From an uncultured Clostridia bacterium (GTDB taxonomy: Bacteria; Bacillota; Clostridia; UMGS1883): DNA of 64,000 bases. Shown in pieces: positions 8,038 through 18,300 of this stretch. Each line of letters starts with the position of its first letter. Position 1 is the stretch's first letter. The DNA lies in contig CAKSNY010000005.1 of NCBI GenBank assembly GCA_934476455.1, forward strand, positions 1-64,000, read 5' to 3'. Below the pieces are notes generated by a model, which was not told the origin of the DNA, did not search any database, and saw nothing but the letters and a program-made list of their open reading frames with translations. The position numbers and the translations under genes were made by a program.

Positions 8038-9186
8038 ATGACAGGTAGTCTACAGATAAAAAGCGGCAAATATTATGCCGTACTTAGAATAAACGGAAAA
8101 CAAAGATGGATAAACCTTAATATTGATGATAAAAAGGGCAACAAAAGAAAGGCAGAGCAAGCCTTGAATGAAACATTAATAATGTATTCGGAAAATCCTT
8201 CTATGGCTGATAAAACCAGTTTTGATGAATATATGTTTGAGTGGCTTAAAAGCGTTAGAACACAGGTGGATATTGTAACCTACGAAGGATACAGACAATG
8301 TATAGTAAATCATATTGCACCGTATTTTAAGGAAAAGGATCTTAAACTGCAGGATATGACAATAAGGGATATTGAAAGTTACTACGAATACAAGGCCGTT
8401 TCAGGCAGGCTTGACGGAAAAGAGGGAGGGATATCCCAATCGACATTGAAAAGACACAGAATTCTCTTAAGCCTGACATTCAAAAAAGCTATTCGTGACG
8501 GATTATTAAAATACAATCCCTGTGAATATGCAAAAATGCCTAAATTCGCACCTAAAAAGCCTGTAGCAAAATTTTATACTGCAGAGCAGTGTCAGGAGCT
8601 TTTAGACGTAGTAAAAGGAACTCCGCTATATGATATGATTTACATAACTACATTGTATGGTTTGCGGCGTTCTGAACTTCTTGGATTAAGGTGGGAGTCT
8701 GTGGATATGGTCAATAATATAATTACCATAAACCACACCGTTGTTCTTCAAAAAGTAGTTGTTGCAAAAGATGATACCAAGAACAAAACAAGTAACAGAG
8801 TTTATCCGATTATAAGCGAAGTTAAAGAAATCTTTATCAGGTTACTAAAAGAACAGAAAGAATATAAGAAAATGTTTGGGAACTGTTATGCTGATAGCGG
8901 ATATGTATTTACCAAGGTAGACGGCACACCTTACTATCCAAGCTATCCCACACATGAACTGCAAAAGGAATTGAAAAAACACAATCTGCCACATATCCGT
9001 TGGCACGATTTAAGACATACAACAGCAAGTCTTTTGATATTAAAGGGATGGCAGATGAAAGAAATATCAGAATGGTTAGGCCATGCCGATATCACAACAA
9101 CAATGAATATTTATGGTCATATAAATTTAGACCACAAAAGAAAACTAGGCGAAACCTTAAGCGGTATATTTGAAAAAAGCATTTAA
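8038..9186 (+). CDS. int: Tyrosine site-specific integrase (Tn916-type), element 1
   Basis: A 382-residue integrase of normal length. An N-terminal arm-binding domain (residues 1-55) and a SAM-like core-binding domain (about 60-165) precede the catalytic domain. The catalytic residues are visible: Arg210 (GLRRSE), His323 and Arg326 (HDLRHT), His349 (LGHA) and Tyr359 (MNIYGH). The ATG has an AAAGGAG site about 13 bases upstream, which is a long spacing. Its position directly downstream of the tRNA-Lys(CTT) 3' end is typical for an element integrated in that tRNA gene. The truncated protein at 52.7-53.2 kb is a close relative. Confidence 0.93.
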   Translation: MTGSLQIKSGKYYAVLRINGKQRWINLNIDDKKGNKRKAEQALNETLIMYSENPSMADKTSFDEYMFEWLKSVRTQVDIVTYEGYRQCIVNHIAPYFKEKDLKLQDMTIRDIESYYEYKAVSGRLDGKEGGISQSTLKRHRILLSLTFKKAIRDGLLKYNPCEYAKMPKFAPKKPVAKFYTAEQCQELLDVVKGTPLYDMIYITTLYGLRRSELLGLRWESVDMVNNIITINHTVVLQKVVVAKDDTKNKTSNRVYPIISEVKEIFIRLLKEQKEYKKMFGNCYADSGYVFTKVDGTPYYPSYPTHELQKELKKHNLPHIRWHDLRHTTASLLILKGWQMKEISEWLGHADITTTMNIYGHINLDHKRKLGETLSGIFEKSI

Positions 9187-9255
9187 TTTTGTTAGAGAAA
9201 CGAACGCCGCTATCCGTCGAAGCGAAGCGGAGAAGGCGTGCAAAACTTTCCCTTT

Positions 9256-9275
9256 TGTTAGAAAAGTGTTAGAAA
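9256..9275 (+). repeat. Probable integrase arm-type sites, element 1
   Basis: Two direct copies of TGTTAGAAA (9256-9264 and 9267-9275), 11 bases apart, with a third TGTTAGA at about 9190. They lie between the integrase and the tRNA 3' end. The remnant element at 53.16 kb has GGTTAGAAATC twice at the same 11-base period, which points to related integrase binding sites. Confidence 0.5.
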
Positions 9276-9418
9276 GCAATTTTTTTGCACAAGTGCGCCA
9301 TCAGTTTGAGTGTAGCAAAACAATCCTGTGAATTGTTTTGCCACTCAAAGTCCCTGCGAGCTGAAAACCGCATTATGATGCGGAATTTCAGCCGCCTTTA
9401 GGATGGCACACCAACGAA

Positions 9419-9444
9419 AAAAGCACTTCCGAAGAAGTGCTTTT
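9419..9444 (-). terminator. Terminator of the Lys-Thr-Asp tRNA operon
   Basis: The arms AAAAGCACTTC and GAAGTGCTTTT surround a CGAA loop. Read on the minus strand the hairpin runs into a T-rich tail just after tRNA-Lys. Confidence 0.85.
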
Positions 9445-9447
9445 CGA

Positions 9448-9523
9448 TGGTGCGCCATCAGGGACTCGAACCCTGGACACCCTGATTAAGAGTCAGGTGC
9501 TCTACCAACTGAGCTAATGGCAC
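9448..9523 (-). tRNA. tRNA-Lys (anticodon CTT)
   Basis: The minus strand folds into a full cloverleaf with encoded CCA; the anticodon loop reads CTCTTAA. The 3' end faces the element 1 integrase, marking it as the likely insertion target. Confidence 0.95.
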
Positions 9524-9528
9524 AAATA

Positions 9529-9604
9529 TGGAGCTGCCCAGCAGATTCGAACTGCCGACCTCTTCCTTACCAAGGAAGTGCTCTGCCTGCTGAGCTAGGG
9601 CAGC
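9529..9604 (-). tRNA. tRNA-Thr (anticodon GGT)
   Basis: Cloverleaf with encoded CCA; the anticodon stem-loop is CTTCC-TTGGTAA-GGAAG. Confidence 0.95.
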
Positions 9605-9607
9605 ATA

Positions 9608-9684
9608 TGGCGACCCGGATGGGGCTCGAACCCACGACCTCCAGCGTGACAGGCTGGCGTTCTAACCAACTGAACTACCGGGCC
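9608..9684 (-). tRNA. tRNA-Asp (anticodon GTC)
   Basis: Cloverleaf with encoded CCA; the anticodon stem-loop is CCAGC-CTGTCAC-GCTGG. This is the first gene of the three-tRNA operon. Confidence 0.95.
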
Positions 9685-9751
9685 GAATGTAAACCGTCAC
9701 ATCAGAGGTGCGCAGTACCTTACAGATACGCTTTATCCGCTGACTTGACCT

Positions 9752-9780
9752 ATTATAGTATGTTTTAACCGATTTGTCAA
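9752..9780 (-). promoter_or_regulatory. Consensus promoter of the tRNA operon
   Basis: On the minus strand: TTGACA (9780-9775), 17 bases, TATAAT (9757-9752). Both boxes are perfect consensus, as expected for stable RNA. Confidence 0.9.
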
Positions 9781-9876
9781 TAGTTTTTTGAAAAAATTTT
9801 AAAATTTGGAATAAACTTAATAATCAGAAAATATAAACTGTTTTTTTAAAATTTTAAAGTAAAAAAATATGCTTGA

Positions 9877-9921
9877 ATCATACTTTGGTATGATGACAAA
9901 AATAAGAATTGATGGTATAAT
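9877..9921 (+). promoter_or_regulatory. Promoter and palindromic operator of the LuxR-type gene
   Basis: ATGACA (9893-9898), 17 bases, TATAAT (9916-9921). A perfect palindrome ATCATAC-TTTG-GTATGAT (9877-9894) abuts and overlaps the -35 box, so it may be the binding site of the encoded regulator or of another factor. Confidence 0.65.
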
Positions 9922-9973
9922 ACAAAATGTACGGGTGTGAATTTCATTTCGTATTAAAAGGAAGTGATGCGTA

Positions 9974-12325
9974 TTGAAGCAAAGGGTTGAGATTAACCCC
10001 GAAATAACGGAAAAATTTGAAAATTTTATAGAGAACGAAAGAATTTTGCTTTTCAGCGCGCCGTGCGGATTTGGGAAAAGCACGGTGGCAAAGAAGCTTT
10101 TAAAATGCTTCGGAACGCGTGTGTATGAGGTGTGCGCAGACGAAACGGATTTCACGTCTTTAAAAGGCAGCGATAAATGGGATATAATGCTGATAGACCG
10201 GCTGCAAGACATACAAAGCCATGTGCAGCAGCAGGCATTGAGTGATTTTATAAGGGACAATCACAAAAAGAAATTTGTAATTTTAACACGCGGCGCGCCG
10301 CCGGGCTGGCTGACGCAGTTCAGGCTGTCCGGGCTTATGACGGTTATAGGCGAGGATGACCTGCTTTTAAAAAGAGAAACCGTGAAAAAGCTTTTTGACG
10401 AGTATGGCGTGAAAGTTTCGGAAACTGTGCTCTCGGAAATTGTGCGCGATTCCATCGGGTATCCGCCGGCGGTCACAATTGCCGCGCGGCATATTCTTTG
10501 CGGCGAGCAATACGGAAAAAAGGTTGTAGATGAAATTACAAGGGAGATATACCTGTATTTTGACGAAATGGTTTTTAAACGGTTCTCAATGCCGGTAAGG
10601 CGTTTTTTGATGGAGCTTGCCCCGTTTGAAGAATTTTGCACGGAGTTTGCGAAAATGGTAAGCGGTGACGCCTACGCGGGAGAAATACTTGCAAGGCTTC
10701 AGGAAAATACACGTATGCTTAAGTTTGAAGGATCGGACAGATTTCGTTTTTGGACATTTTTTCATAAATTCCTTATGTGGGAGCAAAATCGGGAATACAC
10801 CGTTTCGCAGCAGAAGGCAATTTACAGCCGCGGCGCGCTCTATTATGAATTGCATGAAGAGTATGACAAGGCGCTTGAATATTACAAAAAAAGCGGCGAG
10901 GAAAGAAAAATTTCCGAGCTTTTGATAAGGCTGACATATCTTCACCCGGGGATGGGGCATTATCAGAAGCTGCAAAAACATTATATGTCAATTTCAGATG
11001 AACTTGTAAGAGGAAGCCCGGCGCTTATGCAGTCGAAAAGTATGATGTGTGCGTTGTGCGGCGATTACGACGCGTCGCAGCGGTGGTATGAAGAGCTTAA
11101 AACGTTTGAAGCACTGCGGGAAAAGAACGACGCGGCGGCGAAAGAGGCAAAGAGCAGGCTTTTATGGCTGGACATTGCACTGCCGCAGCGCGGTGTTAAA
11201 GGTCTTGCAGACGCCATAAATCTTTCTTTCAGGCTTATTACAAACAGGGAGGTAAGCTTTCCGCCGTTTTCGGTTACAAGCTCGCTTCCGAGTATTATGA
11301 ACGGAGGAAAGGACTTTTCCGAATGGAGCAAAAAGGACGACCTTATGTATGCGACGATGCGCATACCTGTTGAAAAGGTACTCGGAAAAGACGGTATAGG
11401 GCTTGCGGAATGTGCAATCGCCGAAAGCAAGTTTGAAAAGGGAGAAAATATTTCGGGAAGAATGCTTGCGGCGGTGTCTAAAATAGGCGAGGTTCAAAAC
11501 AAGGGAACACCGGATATAGAATTTGCACTGGTGGGGCTTTTGGCACGCACGCAGATTGACGCGGGCCGTGCGCAGGACGCAAAAAGAACGCTGGAAACCC
11601 TGCGCGAAAGGTACGAAGACAACGGCTGGAAGAGGTTTTTGCCGAATATTGATGCGATGCTTTGCCGAATTGCACTGCGCTGCGGAGATATAGATTATTG
11701 GGAAAACTGGTATCGTGAAAAGGCGCCGCGTGATTTGGTAAATGTGTGGATGCTTAACAGGTATTGCTACATAACACAGGCGATGGCAGAGCTTTGTACC
11801 CACAACGCGCAAAATGCACTTTTGACGCTTGCACCGCTTGAAGTGTACTGTGAAAAATGCGAAAGACATATTGATATGATAAACGTTAAGGTGCTTGGGG
11901 CGATAGCCAAAATGCAGCTTAATGACGAAGAATGGAAAGATGATATTTCCGAAGCGGTATCGATTGCTAAAAAATATGGATTTGTGCGAAGCATTTCCAC
12001 GTACGGTGCGGCGGTGATACCGCTTATGGAAAACATAGAAAATTCGAGCGGGTTTTCACAAAAAGTTATAAAAGCGGCGAGAGCCCAGGCTGTTTATTAT
12101 CCGGACTTTTTACAGCCGAAATCGGGGCAGATTGAACGCCTGACAGAAACGGAAACACAGGTGCTGAGGCTTATATGCGCCGATAAGAGCAACACGCAGA
12201 TAGGAGAGATACTTAACATACGTCTTGCAACGGTAAAAAGCCATGTGAGCCACATTTTGCAAAAATGCGGCGTAAGCCGCAGAAGCGAGGCAAAAACGGC
12301 GGCAGAAAAAATGCACCTTATTTAA
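9974..12325 (+). CDS. MalT/LuxR-family ATP-dependent transcriptional regulator
   Basis: A 783-residue protein with an N-terminal STAND-type ATPase domain (Walker A APCGFGKST, residues 29-37; Walker B-like WDIMLIDR around Asp75), a middle region of TPR-like helices (about 270-700), and a C-terminal LuxR helix-turn-helix in the last 63 residues (LTETETQVLRLI; NTQIGEILNIRLATVKSHV). The TTG start at 9974 is used: the nearby ATG at 9967 is out of frame and stops after seven codons, and AGGAAGTGAT serves as ribosome site. Relatives are ligand- and ATP-controlled activators. It ends 32 bases before the giant surface protein on the same strand, so the two are probably one transcript or the regulator controls its neighbour. 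Confidence 0.88.
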   Translation: MKQRVEINPEITEKFENFIENERILLFSAPCGFGKSTVAKKLLKCFGTRVYEVCADETDFTSLKGSDKWDIMLIDRLQDIQSHVQQQALSDFIRDNHKKKFVILTRGAPPGWLTQFRLSGLMTVIGEDDLLLKRETVKKLFDEYGVKVSETVLSEIVRDSIGYPPAVTIAARHILCGEQYGKKVVDEITREIYLYFDEMVFKRFSMPVRRFLMELAPFEEFCTEFAKMVSGDAYAGEILARLQENTRMLKFEGSDRFRFWTFFHKFLMWEQNREYTVSQQKAIYSRGALYYELHEEYDKALEYYKKSGEERKISELLIRLTYLHPGMGHYQKLQKHYMSISDELVRGSPALMQSKSMMCALCGDYDASQRWYEELKTFEALREKNDAAAKEAKSRLLWLDIALPQRGVKGLADAINLSFRLITNREVSFPPFSVTSSLPSIMNGGKDFSEWSKKDDLMYATMRIPVEKVLGKDGIGLAECAIAESKFEKGENISGRMLAAVSKIGEVQNKGTPDIEFALVGLLARTQIDAGRAQDAKRTLETLRERYEDNGWKRFLPNIDAMLCRIALRCGDIDYWENWYREKAPRDLVNVWMLNRYCYITQAMAELCTHNAQNALLTLAPLEVYCEKCERHIDMINVKVLGAIAKMQLNDEEWKDDISEAVSIAKKYGFVRSISTYGAAVIPLMENIENSSGFSQKVIKAARAQAVYYPDFLQPKSGQIERLTETETQVLRLICADKSNTQIGEILNIRLATVKSHVSHILQKCGVSRRSEAKTAAEKMHLI

Positions 12326-12357
12326 AACACATTTTAATTTTCATCGGGAGGATCGAG

Positions 12358-15300
12358 ATGCAGAAAAAATTTTTCAGTTTATTATTGGCGGTGTGTATGG
12401 TTACGGGGTCAATCTCGTTTTCAAACATTCCGGCAGCAATGGCAGAGCAGGCTTCGGCAGGCTCTGCGGGAGAGAGCAATCTGGACGCCTCGGCGTACAA
12501 TGCGCTCGGTTTTAAAAACATTGACGCGGAAAACGACACAGAGGCGTTTTTCGGCAAGGGAAATACCGTGCTTATGCCGAAAAAAGAGCTGTTTTTGGAT
12601 TATAACGGAAGCAGCAATTACGGAACGGTTTTAAGAAGCGGGATAAATCCGTACCATAACGGCGGCAATTTGCAGCAAAAGGGCGGATATAAAAGATACG
12701 GACAGTATCAAAACGGAGACTGGGCGCATCTTGACGAAAAAAACGGCTATAACAACGGGCAGTTGGGCGGAACGGATCTTTACAGAAACGTTTCCAGTGA
12801 AAACAAGCACCAGGGAAGAGCGTATGCAACATCGGTTGCGTATAATATGGGAAACGGGCGTGACAGCAGCGTTGCAACGCTTTACATAAGAAGCACGGAT
12901 TCTAACAGAAGCAACCAAAGGATAGTGCTTGAACTAAACGATTTTGAAAACGACGGCAAGTCCAGAAAAACCCGCAGCTATCGCATAGAAAACGGCGGGG
13001 CGAACTATGCGCTTAATGAGAAGGGCTATTTTTATTCAATGGATTACGACGCGCTTTTTGACATTACAGCGGGCGACTATGACGGTGACGGGCGCGATGA
13101 GATTGCGGTTTATGCCGCAAACAACAAGGTTGTAATATACAAGCCGGAAAAATCCAGATTAAGAACGTGGAAAACCATAACGAATATAGAAACGGAAACA
13201 AACTACACGGCAGACGGCGACGGAATACCGGCACCAAAGGTTAAGAGAGCTGCAATAGTAAGCCTGCAATCCTATGACCTTGACAAAAACAATGCGGAAG
13301 ACCTTATAATAACGGTGTCAAATCCGCAGGGTGTGAGCGCTGATACATGCAAAAATCTAAATTACGGTTATATTTACAGCGGTACAGCCTCCGGCGGCAT
13401 TGAGCAGAAGGCGAAAATTCCGCTGTATAACGAGCAAAAGCTTTTGCGCAGCGCCTCCTCCGCAGCGGGTGACTTTTACGCAACGGGTAAGCCGGTATTG
13501 GTTTTCGGCGGAAGACTGGGCGATATGTCAAACCCGACCAAAATATCAAACTCTGACAAAATAGGAACGATAGCGGTTGAGTACGACCACAACACAAAGC
13601 AGTATAACGCGGGTGAAATACAAAGCTACGGTGAGGATTTTAACAAGATGCTGCTTCGCGATAACGGCGTTAAGTATAACCCGCCGATAGCTATGGAAGC
13701 ATTTAATATGTACGGAGAGAAGGACCCAAGCGGTGATAGCCCCGTAAGACTGTTTTTGTTTGACAGGCTTTATAAATATTCCGGCGGTGTTTTTGTTGCC
13801 GACGGTACCACGATAGATTACCTTTCCGACCAGAAAAACAACGCGGATGAAAAGGAAAACAAAGGGCAAACATGGATTTCCGACGTGGTTAAAGGTAATT
13901 TTACGAAAAAGGATATAGGACGGCGCGAGCAGCTTATTGCCGTAGTCGGACAAAGGCAGGATAACGACGAAAGATATTGGTTCCAGATAGCGTACATATG
14001 CGCAAACGGAGATAATGTGTACAGAAGCAGCGAGGGTGTTTTAAATCAGGCGACAGGCTACTTTAACAGAACCGACGAATGGCGTGAGGGACCGTACCTT
14101 ACGATAAGCGCGCCCGATGTGGACAATGATTCGATGCTGCTTGAGTTTAAGGGCAGTGAAACATATTACTCAAAGCCCGAAGTTCAGGCGATTATGCAAT
14201 CAGCACCGTTTTTTGACGATGTTGCAGACGTTTATGACGATTATTTAAATAACGGTGCAACCTCATACGGAAAGAGCGAGTCGAGCTCAAAAGGCGTCAG
14301 CGCAAGTATAGAAACCTCTATCGGGGTGTATACCTCCGAGGAGGCGTCGCTCGGCGGTGCGGCAGAGTTTGAGGCGTCAATAGCGGCGGTAGCAAGCTAC
14401 GAACACCAGACAACATGGACAAAAACGACAGAGGTTGAATATGCAGGCGGCGTAGGCGACGATTATGTTGTTATGTATACCGTTCCGTTCCACAGATATG
14501 TGTATGACGGCTACAACAGCGTTTATAACAGCATAACAAGGAAATGGGAAACACAGAAAATACCTGTTATAATAGAAGAACCGCTTACCCCCTCAACCGT
14601 TATAGTAACGGTTGATAAATATGATGAGATAGCAAAGATGTACAGCGGGCTTGAGCCTATTCGCGGAAACGTGATTAAAAGCACGCCCGGAAACCCTGCG
14701 TCTTACCAATCCTGGGCAAAGGGAGAGTTTAAGCCGATTGGCTCGACAATGACGCTTACAAATGCCGGAAAGGGCAACGGTGCGACAACCACCGTAAGCT
14801 TAACCGATGAAACAGATAATGAAAACAGCTTTTCCGTAGGCATTGAAGAAAACCTTAAAGCAGGCGGCGGCGCAGGCTTTTTGGGAAACAATGTAAAGGC
14901 GGGCGTTGTGCAGTCTATGACGGCAGCGGTAGGCGGCGTGTTCAGCAATATGAACGGCGTTGCATATACCGGAACGGTTGACAGCCTGCCCGAAGGCGTG
15001 GAGGAATTCGGGTTTAACTGGCAGCTCGGCTATTCAAAGATTAAATTTAACGATGAAGACGTTATAGTTATAGGCTACAAAACCTCAAATGTAAAAAGAC
15101 CGCCTATGGCACCGAAAAACATTGCCATTACAGATATAGGAAGCGACTTTATGACGATTGAATGGGACGAAACCCCGGACGCCGCCGTATATGAGCTGTC
15201 CTTCATAACAACGGACGGTCAGGAGCTTCTTTTGGATAACATCCCTGCGACAATGGCAAAAGACGGAGTTTTGTCATACACGGTAAAAAATCTTGAGCCG

Positions 15301-18300
15301 CGCACAACCTGCACATTTGAGGTTCGGGCGTCAAACGTTTACGGCGCGCGAAGCCTTCCGACACCGCGCGTTACAGGCATAACAATGGCGGTGGGCGACA
15401 GCCAGTTTTCAATTACAAAGCAGCCCGGAGATGTGGAGGCTGCCGCAGGAAAGGACGCAGTGTTTAAAATAGAGGCGTCCGGTGACAATTCCGAAATGAT
15501 AAAATACCAGTGGTACAGCTACGACACCGACGACAAGGCATGGAAAAAGCTTACGGGAAAAACGTCAAACGAGCTTAAGCTTACCGTAAGCGATGAAATG
15601 GACGGAAGCAAGTATCGCTGCACGGCATACCAGGGAACGAAATTCTTAAACAGTAAAAGCGCATTGCTTACGGTGGGGCTTTCGCAAAGTAAGGCAACTC
15701 TTACGGTATCCTCCGGCGGGAGTGTGCTCTCGGACGGTGCATCGGTACGTGCGGATTACGAAAAGATTGTAACAAGTAACGAATATGCAGACGTTTGGAG
15801 ACCCGTTACGGAAGAACGCGGCGGCGTTACATACAAAAAGCTTGCCGCAGCAGAAGCCGAAAATGCCGACGATGCGGAAATTTCCTACAGCTATACCGCA
15901 CCGTATATATGGTCGGCTTCGGCAGACGGCAATACCGAATACTATAAAGATGATAATAATTCGGCAGGCGGAAAATATACCGCAGACAGCAAGTACGTTT
16001 TTGTAAAGGACGGCGACAGCGCGGTTACGGTTGAAACAGAGGGCAAAATAACATCATCTCTTGCCGAAACAGACCTCGGCAGCGGCAAAAAAAGCACAAA
16101 AGGGTATAAGATACTTTCAGGCGGAGAGTATGTTTATATCTATGAATACAAAGATACCGAAAACAACGATATAACAGAGTATTACAGGAAAAACGCGGGC
16201 GGTACATATGATAAATATGCCCCGACATCGCAGGAAACGTTAATTAAAATAGGTGAAACGACATATAATGTCGATTCCTTTGTTGAGGTTAAGGAGAAAA
16301 AATCCGAAGCAGTAACCGTTTCAACATCGCAAAAGCAGGCAGGGGAAAAGATAACGCTTTTTGCAAGCGTGCTTGACGGCAGCAATAAGATAACCGCCGG
16401 CGGTGTAAGCTTTAAAATAACCGATAAGCAAACGGGAACGGTAGTTTCCGTTGGCGGCGTGTACGATGACAGTAAGAAGGGATGGACAGCCGAGTACACC
16501 TTCCCGATGGCAGGTCTTTACAGCGTAAATGCAATATATCTGGGGTCTGACGAATTTTACGCCGACACCTCGGATGCAGTAAACATCTACGCTTACGGCG
16601 GCGGAAACAGCCTCAGCATTGCGGGCGGTGCGATGATATACGGCGACAGCCTTGACCTTTTGCCGACGCTTATAAGCTCCGGCGGATTTACAAATTGCAT
16701 TGTGGATTATACCGTTAAAAAGCTTTCAAGAATTGAAAGTACGGTAGAAGGCAAAAAGGTTGTAAAGGAAGAATGGAACACGCTTCCGCTGCAAATTGCG
16801 CAAAACATATTTATACCGGATTCTGTGGGAAAATATATGATTGTTGCAAAGTATACGGACGCAAATTCGGGAGAAGAGATTTCGGCAGCCGCAACGGTTG
16901 AGGTTTCGGCAAGGCGTGTTACGCTTTCCCCGGAGGACGTTGAGGGAAATCTCAGCGAAAGCGAGAGCGTGAGAGCCGAAAAGCTTAAAACCGAACGAAT
17001 AGCAATAGACGGAATGAGCGGCGCGGACCTTGACAGGCTCAGAAGCTCGCTGGCGCTCAGAAGTGATGCGACGAAGGCTAAATCCAAAGGTAAGTACACA
17101 ATTGAAATATCGGGTATAAACAGCGCGGATTTTGCCGATAAATATACCATTGTGGCAAATAATGCCGTATATACGATTGAGCAAAGCACGGTAACCGTTA
17201 AGGCAGACGCAAAGGCAAACGGTGCCGTAAGCATAAGCTATGTAACAGACAGATACAACACAGACGGAACCGTTGCGGGCAAAAGCACACCTCTTACAGT
17301 GGAAAGCGGCGCGCAAATTCCGCTTGGGGCAGACGTTACATTTACCGCACAGCCGAAGCCGGGCTACGGGGTGAACAAGTGGACGGTTACGGGAGCTGCG
17401 GCAGCCCCCGGGCGCGAAAACACGTTTACAATACAAAATATCGGACAAAACACAGAGGTAAGCGTAAGCTTCTCGTACACGCTTAACACCGTGTCGTTTG
17501 TGCCGACGGATGAAAACGGAGCTACGGCGCTCGAACGCGGAAGCATAGAGGGAGCATACGCAGACTCCACAAGCTTTGAATCGGGCAACAGCCTTACAAG
17601 CGGAAAAACAATAACGCTTACCGCAATTCCCAATGACGGATACGTTCTTTGCGGATGGCAGCGCAGCGAGGGCAATTCGGGCGTATGGGAAACGCTTAAG
17701 GTAAGCGGCAGAGATGAAAAGGATACCAAGCTTACGCAAAAGGTTTCGGATGTTATAAGCCCGGTTGTATACCGCGCAATGTTTACTCAAAAGACCGATA
17801 AAACGCTGACGTTTGATATTGTTGATTCGGACAATAAGAAAATCACCGGAATAAGCGTTTTTGTAAACGGCAGCGAAGTAACGGACAAGGATGAAAACGG
17901 AAGACTGAAATTTACGGCGTACCGCCACCAGAACCTTGAAATAGAGGTTAAAACGCCGGACAGCGTTTTGGTAGACTACTGGGAGGCAGGCGCAAAAGCC
18001 GTAGAGGGAAGCAATAAGAAAACCCTTGTTTATGATTTGCAGGACGATACGGACTATATAATTCACTGCGAAATTCCGAACACGCGAACGGTTACGTTTA
18101 CGGCAAAAACCGCCGACGGCTCGCCGATAGAGGGAAACAGTGTATCGGCAAAGCGTGTGGGCGGAGGCGACATCTTAAACGGAAGCAGCCAGCCGCAAAG
18201 TATACAGATTGAATTTACGGCATCCGCACAGGAAGGCTGGAGAGTAAAGCAGTGGAATTCGGGCGGCAAAAAAATTCTCGGTGAGGACGCTTTAAGCTAT

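Larger units (their letters stand above)
9187..9447. other. Element 1 right-hand junction region
   Basis: No gene. Besides the arm-type repeats it holds an inverted repeat GCAAAACAAT/ATTGTTTTGC near 9317-9342, an inverted repeat GCTGAAA..CCGCAT/ATGCGG..TTTCAGC (about 9360-9393), the 12-base repeat GTGCGCCATCAG at 9293-9304 (also at the tRNA-Lys 3' end, 9450-9461), and the tRNA terminator. No left-hand copy of the tRNA end was found in the window, so the left border of the element is unknown. Confidence 0.5.

Noticed and set aside
16726..18066. 446-codon open frame on the strand opposite the giant surface protein
   Set aside because: It is a shadow of the real gene: Cys/Arg/Tyr-rich with no domain, no ribosome site, and the opposite frame has continuous domain structure.
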